A stretch of 64,000 bases of DNA, from contig JAOIVW010000003.1 of assembly GCA_028224375.1 (NCBI GenBank), forward strand, positions 62,001-126,000, read 5' to 3'. Source of the DNA: Hellea sp. (lineage in GTDB: Bacteria > Pseudomonadota > Alphaproteobacteria > Caulobacterales > Maricaulaceae). A program made the position numbers and the translations under genes. Positions 18,934 through 28,020 of this stretch are shown here, piece by piece; position 1 is the stretch's first letter; the number at the start of each line of letters is the position of its first letter. Under the pieces are notes generated by a model. The model did no database searches and had not been told where the DNA came from. It saw only the letters and a program-made list of their open reading frames with translations.

Positions 18934-20084
18934 TCAACGTCAGTCGCGACAACCTCACGCCCTTTGAGCCTGAGCGCAATTTTTCCTGCGAGCATTTTCA
19001 AAGCGTCGTCACCGAATAGCTCCTTACGCCATCCCTTGAGCGCTGCAATGTCAGCTTTCTCTCCGAACGCTGCGAGTTTTTCTATGTCAGATGCGTTTGC
19101 TACCATACGCGGCGCGATGTCTTCATATTCCGTACGAAGGCGCAGAAGTGTTTTCAGCATCTCTATCGTCGGGCCAAGATTGGGCGGCATGTGCTGAACC
19201 TTGGGCAGCTTAGGCGCATAATCATCCGCATTATCTATCGCGGCATTAAGAGATTCGATTAAGTCATTGGCACTACGAGATTTTTCAAAGCCGCGCGGTA
19301 TGCCTCTCAGCCGGCCGAGCGCTTTTATATCTTTGGGTTTTTGTTGAGCCAAATCATAAAGCGCGTCATCTTTAAGTACGCGCCTCCGCGGTATATTGCG
19401 GTCTATGGCTTGCCGCTCCCGCCAGGCGGCTGCGGCCTTTAAAGCTGCCAAATAATGTTTCTTAGGATTGCGAACCTTTAGCCGTTCCCAAGCATTTTCA
19501 GGTTCGAAATTATAAAGCTTCTCTTCCATTTGCGGGGCCATTTCCTCGAGCACCCATTTCAGGCGGTTCTTCTCTTCAAGTTCCGCCACCATGTCAGGAT
19601 AGAGATCGCGCAAATGAGTCACGTCTGCTAGCGCATAGGTGAGCTGTTTTTCAGAGAGCGGGCGGCGTGACCAGTCGGTAAATCGCGCGCCTTTATCAAG
19701 ATTGATATCCAGCCGTCCTTTGACGAGCGCCCCATATCCAGCTGAGTCGCCAAAGCCTAAAGCCATGGCGGCTATTTGCGTATCAAAGATATTACGCGGA
19801 ACACCGCCGCATATTTGATAGAATATTTCCATATCCTGCCGCGCGGCATGAAGGACTTTGATAATGCCAGCATCCATCAGGAGCGCATTAAAGGGAGCTA
19901 AATCCAACCCGTCTGCTAGAGGGTCAATAATGACTTCATCATCATCCGTGGCCGCCTGTATCAGGCATAAAATCGAGTAAAATGTGCTCTCGCGCATGAA
20001 CTCCGTATCTACGCAGATAAAGGGCTTCTTCGCGGCGACTTTGCAAAAGGTGTTAAGCGCGTCCTGAGTCGTAATAACATTCAT
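18930..20084 (-). CDS. rnd: Ribonuclease D
   Basis: 3'-5' exoribonuclease for tRNA and small-RNA 3' maturation. The 384-aa product has the DEDD exonuclease domain: Exo I VDTEFMRE (Asp26, Glu28), Exo II LHAARQDMEIF, and Exo III with LTYALADVTHLRDLY. An HRDC domain is present at about residues 215-290 (RQAIDRNIPRRRVLKDDALY), followed by a second helical region. Length and domain order match RNase D. rluA follows with a 4-bp overlap. Confidence 0.94.
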   Translation of the reverse strand: MNVITTQDALNTFCKVAAKKPFICVDTEFMRESTFYSILCLIQAATDDDEVIIDPLADGLDLAPFNALLMDAGIIKVLHAARQDMEIFYQICGGVPRNIFDTQIAAMALGFGDSAGYGALVKGRLDINLDKGARFTDWSRRPLSEKQLTYALADVTHLRDLYPDMVAELEEKNRLKWVLEEMAPQMEEKLYNFEPENAWERLKVRNPKKHYLAALKAAAAWRERQAIDRNIPRRRVLKDDALYDLAQQKPKDIKALGRLRGIPRGFEKSRSANDLIESLNAAIDNADDYAPKLPKVQHMPPNLGPTIEMLKTLLRLRTEYEDIAPRMVANASDIEKLAAFGEKADIAALKGWRKELFGDDALKMLAGKIALRLKGREVVATDVE

Positions 20085-20134
20085 GGCCGCGCCCTAGCAG
20101 GACGTAAGACGCGGCGCAAATGTTTCAGGAGATT

Positions 20135-20866
20135 TTAAGCTACGCCGTGCATTCCGAAAACTTCGTGGAGAAGTTCTAGCGTTGATGTCCAAGCCCGGCG
20201 CTCGCTATCTGCATTATGTTTGAGCGTTCCGTCGCCGCTATCCGCGCCTGGCACCATAAAGGCATGTGTTGTCTGGCCATAAGCATGAAGCTGCCAGTCA
20301 CATTTTCCGGCCGTCAGTTCTTTGCCGAGAGCCGTGACTTGTTCAGGCGGCGCCATAGGGTCATCCCAGCCATGCGCCACAAGCACTTTGGCTTTGATTT
20401 TTTTCTTTGGCAGATCAGGCGCGTCGAGCAATCCATGAAAACTAATCGCCGCTTTCAAGTCCATACCGGAACGGGCGGCATCAAGCGTGCAAAGCCCGCC
20501 AAAACAAAAACCCATCATCGCCGTGTGCTTTTCGTCAACTTCGGGCAGGGCCTTAGCCGCCTTTATCCCGGCCTTGAGGCGTTTGAGCAATTTGGCGCGG
20601 TCGTCTTTTAGAGACATCATCAGTGTCTCTTTTTCTTTAACAGTTTCAGGCAAAACGCCATCGCCATAATTATCCAGACAAAACCCAACATAACCTTGCG
20701 CGGCCATCTGAATAGCTTTGTCCTCGGCAAAACCGTCCAAACCGCTCCACGCATGATTGACAAAGACACATGGTTTCGCGTCTGCAAAAGACTCATCCCA
20801 AGCCATAAAACCAATGCATTTCTGCTTACCGTCCATATATTCGACAGGTCTCGTAATTATTGTCAT
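20135..20866 (-). CDS. Dienelactone hydrolase family protein
   Basis: 243-aa alpha/beta hydrolase of the dienelactone hydrolase group. The nucleophile is a cysteine in MMGFCFGGLC (Cys121), typical of the family; Asp in VAHGWDDPMAPPEQ and His in QTTHAFMVPG complete the triad. No signal peptide, so cytosolic. No aromatic-degradation genes are nearby; a general carboxyl-ester or lactone hydrolase role is likely. CGGAGC stands upstream of the ATG. Divergent from the S9 peptidase gene (107 bp between start codons). Confidence 0.88.
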   Translation of the reverse strand: MTIITRPVEYMDGKQKCIGFMAWDESFADAKPCVFVNHAWSGLDGFAEDKAIQMAAQGYVGFCLDNYGDGVLPETVKEKETLMMSLKDDRAKLLKRLKAGIKAAKALPEVDEKHTAMMGFCFGGLCTLDAARSGMDLKAAISFHGLLDAPDLPKKKIKAKVLVAHGWDDPMAPPEQVTALGKELTAGKCDWQLHAYGQTTHAFMVPGADSGDGTLKHNADSERRAWTSTLELLHEVFGMHGVA

Positions 20867-20973
20867 GTAAAGCTCCGTAATAACTCGATTTTATGTTATT
20901 GGGTCTGCGATATTTTTTACTTGTTTTCAATGCGTCGTTTTGCTTATTCTAATTGTACGAAGAGGAGCAATTT

Positions 20974-22971
20974 ATGTCAGTAATGAAAACTATCCGTGCA
21001 GCGTCTTTGATAAGCCTGTCGACATTTTTGAGTTTTAGCTTAGGCGGGTTTAATCTATCAGATATCGCTTTTGCCAAACCTAACATCGATATTTATGCTC
21101 AATTACCTCGCACAGCATCTGTTCGCATTTCACCAGATGGAAAATATGTTGCTATGCTGGCTCCATATCAGGCTAATAAGGCCATTTTCGTCTACAACTT
21201 AGAAAACCCGGATGCGAATACCATCATCATCCCTACACCTGACGACTCTATTGTTAAAGCTATTGATTGGGCAAGCGATAAACATGTCATTATGCTGGCG
21301 CGTATACGCGGTAAGGGCGAAGGTAAAATGAAGCGTTATAGCGCTCTATATAGCAGGTGGGTGGCGACGAATGTCGAGACTCAGAAGTCAAACGTAATGA
21401 TGGATGACCGCATAAAGGAACGTTCCTATCGCAGTCAATATGGGGGCTCCTATGTTCATGACCTTCCTGATGACCCAGACCATATAATCATGGATTTCCC
21501 CGAATACACGGGAGCTGTCGTTAATCGCTACTATAAAGTTAATCTCGATACAGGAAAAGAATTTATCGAAAAAAATGTTCCTATCCGGTCGGGCCGCGTA
21601 TTACGATCAAGAGATGGCAATGAGATTATTGCGCGCGAAGAATATAACTCAAGTAACGGGAAATATGAAGTTTTCTATGGTTACGGACTAGATGAAGAGC
21701 TCGTCTACTCAGCAGATTTTGATACCAGTAAGAACCGAACAACTTATTTATTTGCAGAGTATCAGGGTAAACTATTGTTTCAGGAAACTGAAAGAAGCGG
21801 ACTCACGTTATTTACCATTGATCCTAAAACGAAAGCCAGAGCACCATTCATGATAACTGCTGATGTCCCATCAGGCTATGAATATGGTCCCATTTTCGAC
21901 CCTCAGACAGGTGAACTCATCGGGGTTGGCTTTACTGAAGATGTTTACAAAGAAGTTTATTCGGCAGAGCCATACAAAACTTGGCACATGAAAGCCGAAA
22001 ACACTCTTAAAGGAAAAGATATAACTATACTGTCACGAACGCGTGACGATAAATTTGTAACGCTTCTCGCACAAGGGCCGAAAGAGCCTGGAGAGTTTTA
22101 TCTATTTGAACCTGATTTAAATCAAATTTCACCTTTGGGCGGATCTTACCCAGAGCTTAAACCTTCGGAAATTGGCTTAACAATTCGATCTGACTTTAAG
22201 GCGCGCGATGGTCTAGAGATACCCGCCTATCTTACCTTACCACCTGGTAAATCAAAGTCTGATGGTCCCATGCCTATGGTGGTTTTGCCTCATGGCGGCC
22301 CTATTGCCAGAGACGATGCAGGGTTTGATTTTTGGGCACAATATCTGGCTGCTCAAGGCTATGTTGTCTTTAAGCCTCAGTTTAGAGGCTCATCGGGATT
22401 TGGATATGACTTTGAAAGCGCTGGTTACGGCGAGTTTGGGGACGGTATGCTTGAAGATACAATTGATGGCGTTAATTACTTAGTCGAAACAGGTGTAGCT
22501 AATCCAGATAAAATTTGTGTCACCGGTGCAAGTTATGGCGGCTACCAAGCCTTAGCTCTGCCCGTCATTAAACCTGAGATGTTTAAGTGTGCTTTGGCAG
22601 TTAATGGCGTTTCTGACATTCCCGATATTCTTAAGTTTGAAGTTGCCAGGACAGGTAGCAAAAACAGCGCTGTTATGAAATTTTGGGAAAAAGTTATTGG
22701 TGACCGCCGTGATGATAAAGATATGATGAAAGAGCAGTCTCCCGCACGAAATGCTGAAGACATCAAAGCCGAAATAGTATTGGTGCATGGCGAAGATGAT
22801 ATGACCGTGCCTGTGCAGCAAACCAAAATAATGGCCAAGGCTTTGAAGCAAGCCGGAAAATCAAGCGACGTTATTTATTTGCCAAATGACGACCATAATT
22901 TGTCATTAGCGCAATCCCGGAAAAAACTTTTGGAAGAAAGCGATAAATTGTTCGGCAAGTATTTAGATTAA
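20974..22971 (+). CDS. S9 family prolyl oligopeptidase-like peptidase, exported
   Basis: 665-aa serine peptidase. A signal peptide with the cleavage-type sequence IAFA-KP ends near residue 34, so the enzyme is periplasmic or secreted. The N-terminal part (about 40-410) is the beta-propeller region (VRISPDGKYVAM); the C-terminal alpha/beta hydrolase domain has LPHGGP and the triad Ser520 (GASYGGY), Asp609 (HGEDDMTVP) and His641 (DDHNLS). The ATG at 20974 follows AGAGGAG at 20961-20967; an in-frame TTG at 20953 is not preferred. Family S9C/acylaminoacyl-peptidase-like. Its codons are more AT-rich than its neighbours. Confidence 0.9.
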   Translation: MSVMKTIRAASLISLSTFLSFSLGGFNLSDIAFAKPNIDIYAQLPRTASVRISPDGKYVAMLAPYQANKAIFVYNLENPDANTIIIPTPDDSIVKAIDWASDKHVIMLARIRGKGEGKMKRYSALYSRWVATNVETQKSNVMMDDRIKERSYRSQYGGSYVHDLPDDPDHIIMDFPEYTGAVVNRYYKVNLDTGKEFIEKNVPIRSGRVLRSRDGNEIIAREEYNSSNGKYEVFYGYGLDEELVYSADFDTSKNRTTYLFAEYQGKLLFQETERSGLTLFTIDPKTKARAPFMITADVPSGYEYGPIFDPQTGELIGVGFTEDVYKEVYSAEPYKTWHMKAENTLKGKDITILSRTRDDKFVTLLAQGPKEPGEFYLFEPDLNQISPLGGSYPELKPSEIGLTIRSDFKARDGLEIPAYLTLPPGKSKSDGPMPMVVLPHGGPIARDDAGFDFWAQYLAAQGYVVFKPQFRGSSGFGYDFESAGYGEFGDGMLEDTIDGVNYLVETGVANPDKICVTGASYGGYQALALPVIKPEMFKCALAVNGVSDIPDILKFEVARTGSKNSAVMKFWEKVIGDRRDDKDMMKEQSPARNAEDIKAEIVLVHGEDDMTVPVQQTKIMAKALKQAGKSSDVIYLPNDDHNLSLAQSRKKLLEESDKLFGKYLD

Positions 22972-22999
22972 CCTATTTCAGAAACCGCCATTAAGAAAG

Positions 23000-23038
23000 T
23001 GTTAGCCATGTTCTTTAAAGGAATGTTAGCCATATTCT
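23000..23038. repeat. Short direct repeat upstream of the LysM lipoprotein gene
   Basis: TGTTAGCCATGTTCT (23000-23014) recurs as TGTTAGCCATATTCT (23024-23038), one mismatch, 24-bp period. The pair sits 39-77 bp before the lipoprotein start, a position suited to a regulator binding two helical turns apart; it could also be a chance duplication. Confidence 0.5.
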
Positions 23039-23076
23039 GATGTTTTAAGATCAAATATTATATTGAGGTCTTAAAA

Positions 23077-24057
23077 ATGTTATTTCGTATCGTTGCTATT
23101 TCATCTCTTTCTGCTGTCCTGCTAGCGGGCTGTGCCACGCAGCAAGAAAATCCGTTTTACAAATATTCTTCCAAATATCAGGGGACAAGCTATCCGGCAT
23201 CATCTGGCGCTGTCGTTCAATCTGCGAGTACCGTGCAATCCGCGCCTATCAGCTATCAAGGGCAAACTTATGGCGCCACCCATCAAGCCGCTTATGCGCA
23301 GACGAGCCAAGAGTGCCTCCAAAAAGAGAAGAACCGTGAATTATTAGGCGCAGGTATTGGCGGTACTGTCGGCGCTATTGCGGGTAAGAAAATTATTGGC
23401 GGTACTAAAGGGACAGTTATCGGCGCAGGATTAGGCGGCGCTGCTGGATATGGCATTGGTGATGTGTTGGTAAATTGCGACCCAGAGCCTCGTGTTACGT
23501 CGCAGCCACAACCTTTCGTGAGCCAAGCACCTGCAACGAGCCAAGCCTCTATTGTCACGCCTGCGTCCTCGAGCCAAAGCTATACACAGGGTTACGCAGA
23601 AGGTTACGCACAGGGTTATTCACAGAGCAATCCACAGGGCACATATGTCTCTCCAACGGATTCTGAGTTCCCCGCGATTTCTGATCAGGGAACGCCAGGT
23701 TATCAGGTTCTTCAAGCCCAAAACGACCAGTATTCAGTTCCGGCAGCTCAAGCCGCGACAAGCCCCGTTGCAACAACGATTGCATCCTCATCTTCATATG
23801 GCTCTCAGCCAGTGGCCTATGATTATGAAGCCAACACAGTTTACGCGGCAGCCGAGACAGCACCGACAATAAGCGAAACACAATATCTGCAAGGCGGGGC
23901 CTATGGCTCGCATCTCGTGAAACAAGGGGATACAGTTTACTCTCTATCTCGCAAGAATTGCGTGGGTATTGATGAAATTCAATCGCTTAATAATCTTGAT
24001 GCTGGTTACAGCATTAACATAGGCGATAATCTGCAGCTTCCTACGCCGCGCTGTTAG
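23077..24057 (+). CDS. LysM lipoprotein with glycine-zipper segment
   Basis: 326-aa predicted lipoprotein: signal peptide with lipobox LLAGC (Cys19). Residues 90-128 form a glycine-zipper (GAGIGGTVGAIAGKKIIGG, then GLGGAAGYGIGD), typical of outer-membrane lipoproteins. A Gln/Ser/Tyr-rich low-complexity linker follows with tandem GYA-x-GYA-type repeats (about 172-190). A C-terminal LysM domain (HLVKQGDTVYSLSRKNCVGI to the end) should bind peptidoglycan. The likely role is envelope tethering or division/cell-wall association. A TTGAGG ribosome binding site precedes the ATG. Two 15-bp direct repeats lie in its upstream region (23000-23038). Confidence 0.8.
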   Translation: MLFRIVAISSLSAVLLAGCATQQENPFYKYSSKYQGTSYPASSGAVVQSASTVQSAPISYQGQTYGATHQAAYAQTSQECLQKEKNRELLGAGIGGTVGAIAGKKIIGGTKGTVIGAGLGGAAGYGIGDVLVNCDPEPRVTSQPQPFVSQAPATSQASIVTPASSSQSYTQGYAEGYAQGYSQSNPQGTYVSPTDSEFPAISDQGTPGYQVLQAQNDQYSVPAAQAATSPVATTIASSSSYGSQPVAYDYEANTVYAAAETAPTISETQYLQGGAYGSHLVKQGDTVYSLSRKNCVGIDEIQSLNNLDAGYSINIGDNLQLPTPRC

Positions 24058-24174
24058 AAATTTAAACGCTTTTGCTCCAATAAAGGACGTGCGCTTTTAG
24101 AGAATCTCCGCTATTCTGTTGTTTCATTCGTATCCGAATTAAATAATTCATATGCATAGCAATAGGTTTTCAAC

Positions 24175-25587
24175 ATGCGTAATCGTTCTGCCAAAATACT
24201 CGCAACTGTGGGACCTGCCAGCGCTTCGCCTGATACGCTTCGGCTTTTGTACGATGTCGGCGTTGATGCCTTTCGCTTAAATTTCTCTCATGGCTCTCAT
24301 GAAGATCATGCCCGCTCTGTCAAAGCTATTCGCGCTATTCAAAAAGAGACGGGCAATGCCATCACTATCGTGGCGGATATGCAAGGCCCGAAACTGCGCT
24401 GCGGCGAGTTTGAGGACGGGGAAATTGAGTTGCGTTACGGCGAAACCGTTGAAATTATCCAAAGTGAAGACAAGGGCAAAGACGGGCTGATCTGTATGCC
24501 GCATCCCGAACTTATGAAAGCTATGGAGCCAGGCCATACGCTTAAATTTGATGATGGCAAGCTCATGGTCACTATCACAGCTAATGACGGCAAACGCATG
24601 GAAGCCCGCGTTGATGTGCCGGGCGTTCTCAAGAACAAAAAAGGTATCAATGTTATTGGGGCGGTCCTGCCTATGTCCGCCATGACAGAAAAAGACCGCG
24701 TGGATATGGCCTTCGCCCTGACGCAAGACGTTGATTATATTGCGCTCTCATTTGTTCAGACGGCGCAAGACGTTATCGATGCGCGAGAGATTATCGGCGA
24801 CAAAGCTCATATCATCGTCAAAATCGAAAAACCCTCTGCCGTTGAGTTTTTGGACGAAATCTTGGAAAATGCTGATGCGGCTATGGTTGCGCGCGGAGAC
24901 TTGGGCGTTGAATTGCCGCTTGAGGAAGTACCGGTTGTGCAGCGCCAAATTATTCGCAAGGCCCGCGCACTCGGTAAGCCTGTTATCGTTGCGACCCACA
25001 TGCTCGAATCCATGATTGATGCACCGACGCCAACTCGCGCCGAAGCGTCAGATGTTGCGACTGCGATTTATCAAGGCGCAGATGCTGTCATGCTCTCAGC
25101 TGAAACGGCTGTTGGGCGTCATCCTGCCACGGCAGTGGCCATTATGGACCGTATCATTGGCGCGGCAGAAGGGGATCCAGAATTCTTTAGATATTTCAAA
25201 CAAGTTGAACTGCCGCATCAAGCGACTCCCGAAGACGCGATTTCACAATCCGTGCGCGGCATAGCTGAAACGCTTAATTGCAAAGCGGTCCTTGGTTATA
25301 CGCTCACGGGTTCAACCGTGCAGCGTATTTCGCGCGAGCGCCCGCCTTGCCGTATCGTTTGCTTAACACCGCGCCAGAGCACAGCCAGCCGTCTGGCGCT
25401 CAGTTGGGGCGTTCTGCCTATCGTCATGAACGACCCTGTGAATTTTGATGATATGATTGGCAGTATTCAAGACGTCGCCGTTAATCGCGCGGGTCTTAAG
25501 GCTGGTGACAAGGTCATGATAACCGCGGGCATTCCCTTTGGGCGTCCTGGCACGACAAATACGCTTAAGATTGCCACGATTGACTAA
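24175..25587 (+). CDS. pyk: Pyruvate kinase
   Basis: Last glycolytic step, PEP + ADP to pyruvate + ATP. The 470 residues start RNRSAKILATVGPASASPD and include the substrate-site strand FRLNFSHGSHEDH, IVKIEKPSAVEFLDEI (catalytic Lys), MVARGDLGVELP and the signature QMLES-type block VATHMLESMIDAPTPTRAE. The length and C-terminal domain are complete. No allosteric class can be assigned by eye. Monocistronic; lipA follows after 70 bp. Confidence 0.96.
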   Translation: MRNRSAKILATVGPASASPDTLRLLYDVGVDAFRLNFSHGSHEDHARSVKAIRAIQKETGNAITIVADMQGPKLRCGEFEDGEIELRYGETVEIIQSEDKGKDGLICMPHPELMKAMEPGHTLKFDDGKLMVTITANDGKRMEARVDVPGVLKNKKGINVIGAVLPMSAMTEKDRVDMAFALTQDVDYIALSFVQTAQDVIDAREIIGDKAHIIVKIEKPSAVEFLDEILENADAAMVARGDLGVELPLEEVPVVQRQIIRKARALGKPVIVATHMLESMIDAPTPTRAEASDVATAIYQGADAVMLSAETAVGRHPATAVAIMDRIIGAAEGDPEFFRYFKQVELPHQATPEDAISQSVRGIAETLNCKAVLGYTLTGSTVQRISRERPPCRIVCLTPRQSTASRLALSWGVLPIVMNDPVNFDDMIGSIQDVAVNRAGLKAGDKVMITAGIPFGRPGTTNTLKIATID

Positions 25588-25657
25588 GCTTTTTTGATTG
25601 GCAGTCACCTCATAATTGGGGCTTGCTATCCTTAAATGAAAACACCATTTTACGCCT

Positions 25658-26623
25658 ATGACAGTCCTGCTCGACATTAACAAAACACCGCGTCCTGAAA
25701 AACGCCTGCGTCACCCGGAAAAGGCGAACCGCCCTGATACTGTAGTGCTGCGCAAACCGTCTTGGATACGCGTTAAAGCGCCTACATCCAAAGGCTATGC
25801 TGAAACCCGCAAGATAGTCAAAGACAAAGGCCTTGTTACAGTCTGCGAGGAGGCGGCCTGTCCTAACATCGGAGAGTGTTGGGAGAAGTCTCATGCGACC
25901 TTTATGATATTGGGCGAAATTTGCACGCGGGCTTGCGCTTTTTGTAATGTTTCCACAGGGTTACCTCAAAGTATTGATGTGGATGAGCCTAGAAAAATAG
26001 GTGAAGCCGTCAAAGAAATGAAGCTGCAACATGTGGTGATTACCTCTGTTGATCGCGATGATTTGGCTGATGGCGGCGCGCAGCACTTTGTTGATGTTAT
26101 AAATGCCATTCGCGCGGCCTCGCCCAAGACAACCATTGAAATCCTGACGCCTGACTTTCTGCGTAAAGACGGCGCAACGGAAACTGTGATTGATGCGCGT
26201 CCTGATGTGTTTAACCACAATCTTGAAACCGTGCCGCGTCTTTATCTGAAAATACGTCCTGGCGCGCGTTACTTCCATTCATTGCGTCTCCTTGAAAAAG
26301 TCAAACAGCGCGACCCAAGCCAGTTTACCAAATCAGGCCTGATGGTCGGTCTTGGCGAAACCAAAGAGGAAGTCATGCAGGTCATGGACGATATGCGCTC
26401 AGCCGGCATCGACTTTCTGACTATCGGTCAATATTTACAGCCTACGCGCAAACATGTCGCCGTAGACCGTTTCGTGACGCCCGAAGAGTTCAAAGCTTAT
26501 GAGACTATCGCTAAAGCCAAAGGTTTCTTGCTCGTCTCCGCCAGCCCTTTGACGCGCTCATCCTATCACGCCGATAGCGATTTTGCGAAATTACAGGCGG
26601 CACGAAAAGCGGCTCACGCCTAA
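25658..26623 (+). CDS. lipA: Lipoyl synthase
   Basis: Radical SAM enzyme that inserts two sulfurs into protein-bound octanoate to form lipoate. Both cluster motifs are intact: auxiliary cluster Cys63, Cys68, Cys74 ([12 protein letters not shown]) and radical SAM cluster Cys89, Cys93, Cys96 (CTRACAFC). The C-terminal Ser of the auxiliary cluster lies in [10 protein letters not shown]. The 321-aa length is standard. The stop overlaps the ATG of the COQ10-like gene (TAATG), giving a two-gene unit, a pairing seen in many alphaproteobacteria. Confidence 0.97.
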   Translation: MTVLLDINKTPRPEKRLRHPEKANRPDTVVLRKPSWIRVKAPTSKGYAETRKIVKDKGLVTVCEEAACPNIGECWEKSHATFMILGEICTRACAFCNVSTGLPQSIDVDEPRKIGEAVKEMKLQHVVITSVDRDDLADGGAQHFVDVINAIRAASPKTTIEILTPDFLRKDGATETVIDARPDVFNHNLETVPRLYLKIRPGARYFHSLRLLEKVKQRDPSQFTKSGLMVGLGETKEEVMQVMDDMRSAGIDFLTIGQYLQPTRKHVAVDRFVTPEEFKAYETIAKAKGFLLVSASPLTRSSYHADSDFAKLQAARKAAHA

Positions 26624-27123
26624 TGCCGACCGCTAGCTTTACGCGCCATATCTGCCATGATGCGGATGACCTGCTTGAAATGGTCGCCAATGTCGAAGAC
26701 TATCCAAAATTTATAAATCTAATTTCGGCTTTGCGGATTACAAAGAAACTCAGCGAGACAGATTTCGAAGCCGAAGCTGTCGTGGCCTATAAAATGATAC
26801 GCGAGAGTTTTAAGTCGCTGATCCATATTGATCGCGACAAGAAATTTATCCGCGTCTCCAAAGCCGAGAAGGGCGGGGCGGTAAAAACGCTCGAGAACAC
26901 ATGGACATTTCATCCGCTATCTGACGGTTCCACAGCCGTAGAGTTTTTCGTCGATGTCAGCTTAAAGGCCTTTCCGCTAAACATGCTCATCCGCGAAAAA
27001 ATGGACAAAGCCAGCGATGTCATCATGAATGCCTTTGTCGCCAGAGCGGCGCAGGTGTGCAAGCCCGTGAAGAGTGACGGGCTTGATTTAGCGGCGGAGT
27101 ATAAGACGCTAGGTCTTAGCTAA
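26623..27123 (+). CDS. COQ10/RatA-type SRPBCC protein
   Basis: 166-aa START/SRPBCC-fold protein similar to coenzyme Q-binding COQ10 and to the RatA annotation family. Motifs: VANVEDYPKFINLISALRI, the family's lipid-site region, and TWTFHPLSDGSTAVEFFVDVSL. COQ10 relatives assist ubiquinone delivery to the respiratory chain; the RatA toxin reading is a common database label but less likely here, because no antitoxin is present and the gene is coupled to lipA (TAATG). Confidence 0.85.
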   Translation: MPTASFTRHICHDADDLLEMVANVEDYPKFINLISALRITKKLSETDFEAEAVVAYKMIRESFKSLIHIDRDKKFIRVSKAEKGGAVKTLENTWTFHPLSDGSTAVEFFVDVSLKAFPLNMLIREKMDKASDVIMNAFVARAAQVCKPVKSDGLDLAAEYKTLGLS

Positions 27124-27124
27124 G

Positions 27125-27475
27125 TTATTTCTGAGAAATGCTGCACGTCTGACCCGTCTTTAGCATAGCCTGCGCCAGAGCAAGCTTTGCGATGTCCGTG
27201 TCTGCATTATGGGTGTGAGGTATCATGGCAACGCCATTTTCGTCTTGGTTTTCAGAGTCTTCTATCCAATTGGTGAATGCAATCGAAGCGTCTATTATGG
27301 ATTGCTGCCGCGCTTTGAGGCAATCTACGACATCAACGGGCACGCTTGCTTTAGCCCGCATCATATTGCGAATTGTGTTTTCAGATATATTACGTCCGAG
27401 GCTTTCGCTTACATAAGCGGCTCCGCTTTCAGAGGTAAGCCCAACGCTAAATAACATCATTTTCAATACGCTCAT
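27125..27475 (-). CDS. Uncharacterised 116-aa protein coupled to cinA
   Basis: I do not recognise a family. The ATG at 27475 overlaps the stop of cinA (ATGA) and follows AAGGAA, so this start is preferred over an in-frame codon at 27505. The product is soluble; residues 10-42 (TSESGAAYVSESLGRNISEN, then TIRNMMRAKASVP) look like a helix-turn-helix-type alpha-helical unit with a possible recognition helix, so a DNA-binding or partner-binding role is conceivable. The C-terminal half is acidic and Ala-rich. Convergent with the COQ10-like gene, one base apart. Confidence 0.65.
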   Translation of the reverse strand: MSVLKMMLFSVGLTSESGAAYVSESLGRNISENTIRNMMRAKASVPVDVVDCLKARQQSIIDASIAFTNWIEDSENQDENGVAMIPHTHNADTDIAKLALAQAMLKTGQTCSISQK

Positions 27476-28020
27476 CTCTTGGTTCCTTTTTCGAGGGCTT
27501 CGCACTTAGAGATTAGAGCTTTGAGCGCCTCGTAGCACGTAACATCCCGCACTTTATTCCGTCCGATATCGCCAAAGCTGTGCAAGGTAGCTTCGACTTT
27601 AATGTTATGACCCGTCCGAACAGCAAGGCCCATCCAGACAGTTCCCACGGGCTTCTCCTCCGACCCGCCGCCAGGGCCAGCTATGCCTGTGACAGAGACG
27701 GCCATATCAACATTTAAACGTTCTATCGCGCCTACGGCCATCCGTTCGGCCGTTTTCTGGCTCACAGCCCCGTATTTGCCAAGCACGCTAGGCGAAACGC
27801 CTAGCAGCTTTGTTTTAACCGCATTGTCATAGGCAATGATGCCGCCTTTGAAGGGTGTGGAAGATCCTGGAATAGCCGTGATGGCCGCGCCAATGAGGCC
27901 GCCTGTGCAGCTTTCGGCAGTCGCGATGGTGATGCCTTTCTCGGTCGTGATGTCGATAAGCGCTTTAGCTTCAGCGAAGATATCTTTCAGGGTCAATTTA
28001 TATGTGGGTTGTTCACTCAT
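27472..28020 (-). CDS. CinA C-terminal-domain protein (nicotinamide-nucleotide amidase, PncC-like)
   Basis: 182-aa protein consisting only of the CinA C-terminal domain. The signature TAESCTGGLIGAAITAIPGSS is present, then GGIIAYDNAVKTKLLGV, and VTGIAGPGGGSEEKPVGTVW. In E. coli, YgaD/PncC with this domain alone deamidates nicotinamide mononucleotide for NAD recycling, and the stand-alone form is normal. The start overlaps the stop of ispDF by 4 bp, and its own stop overlaps the next gene, so ispDF-cinA-unknown form a coupled operon. Confidence 0.9.
   Translation of the reverse strand: MSEQPTYKLTLKDIFAEAKALIDITTEKGITIATAESCTGGLIGAAITAIPGSSTPFKGGIIAYDNAVKTKLLGVSPSVLGKYGAVSQKTAERMAVGAIERLNVDMAVSVTGIAGPGGGSEEKPVGTVWMGLAVRTGHNIKVEATLHSFGDIGRNKVRDVTCYEALKALISKCEALEKGTKR

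Noticed and set aside
26623-27123. RatA toxin of a RatAB toxin-antitoxin pair
   Set aside because: No RatB-like partner is adjacent; coupling with lipA and the COQ10 pattern favour a ubiquinone-binding role.
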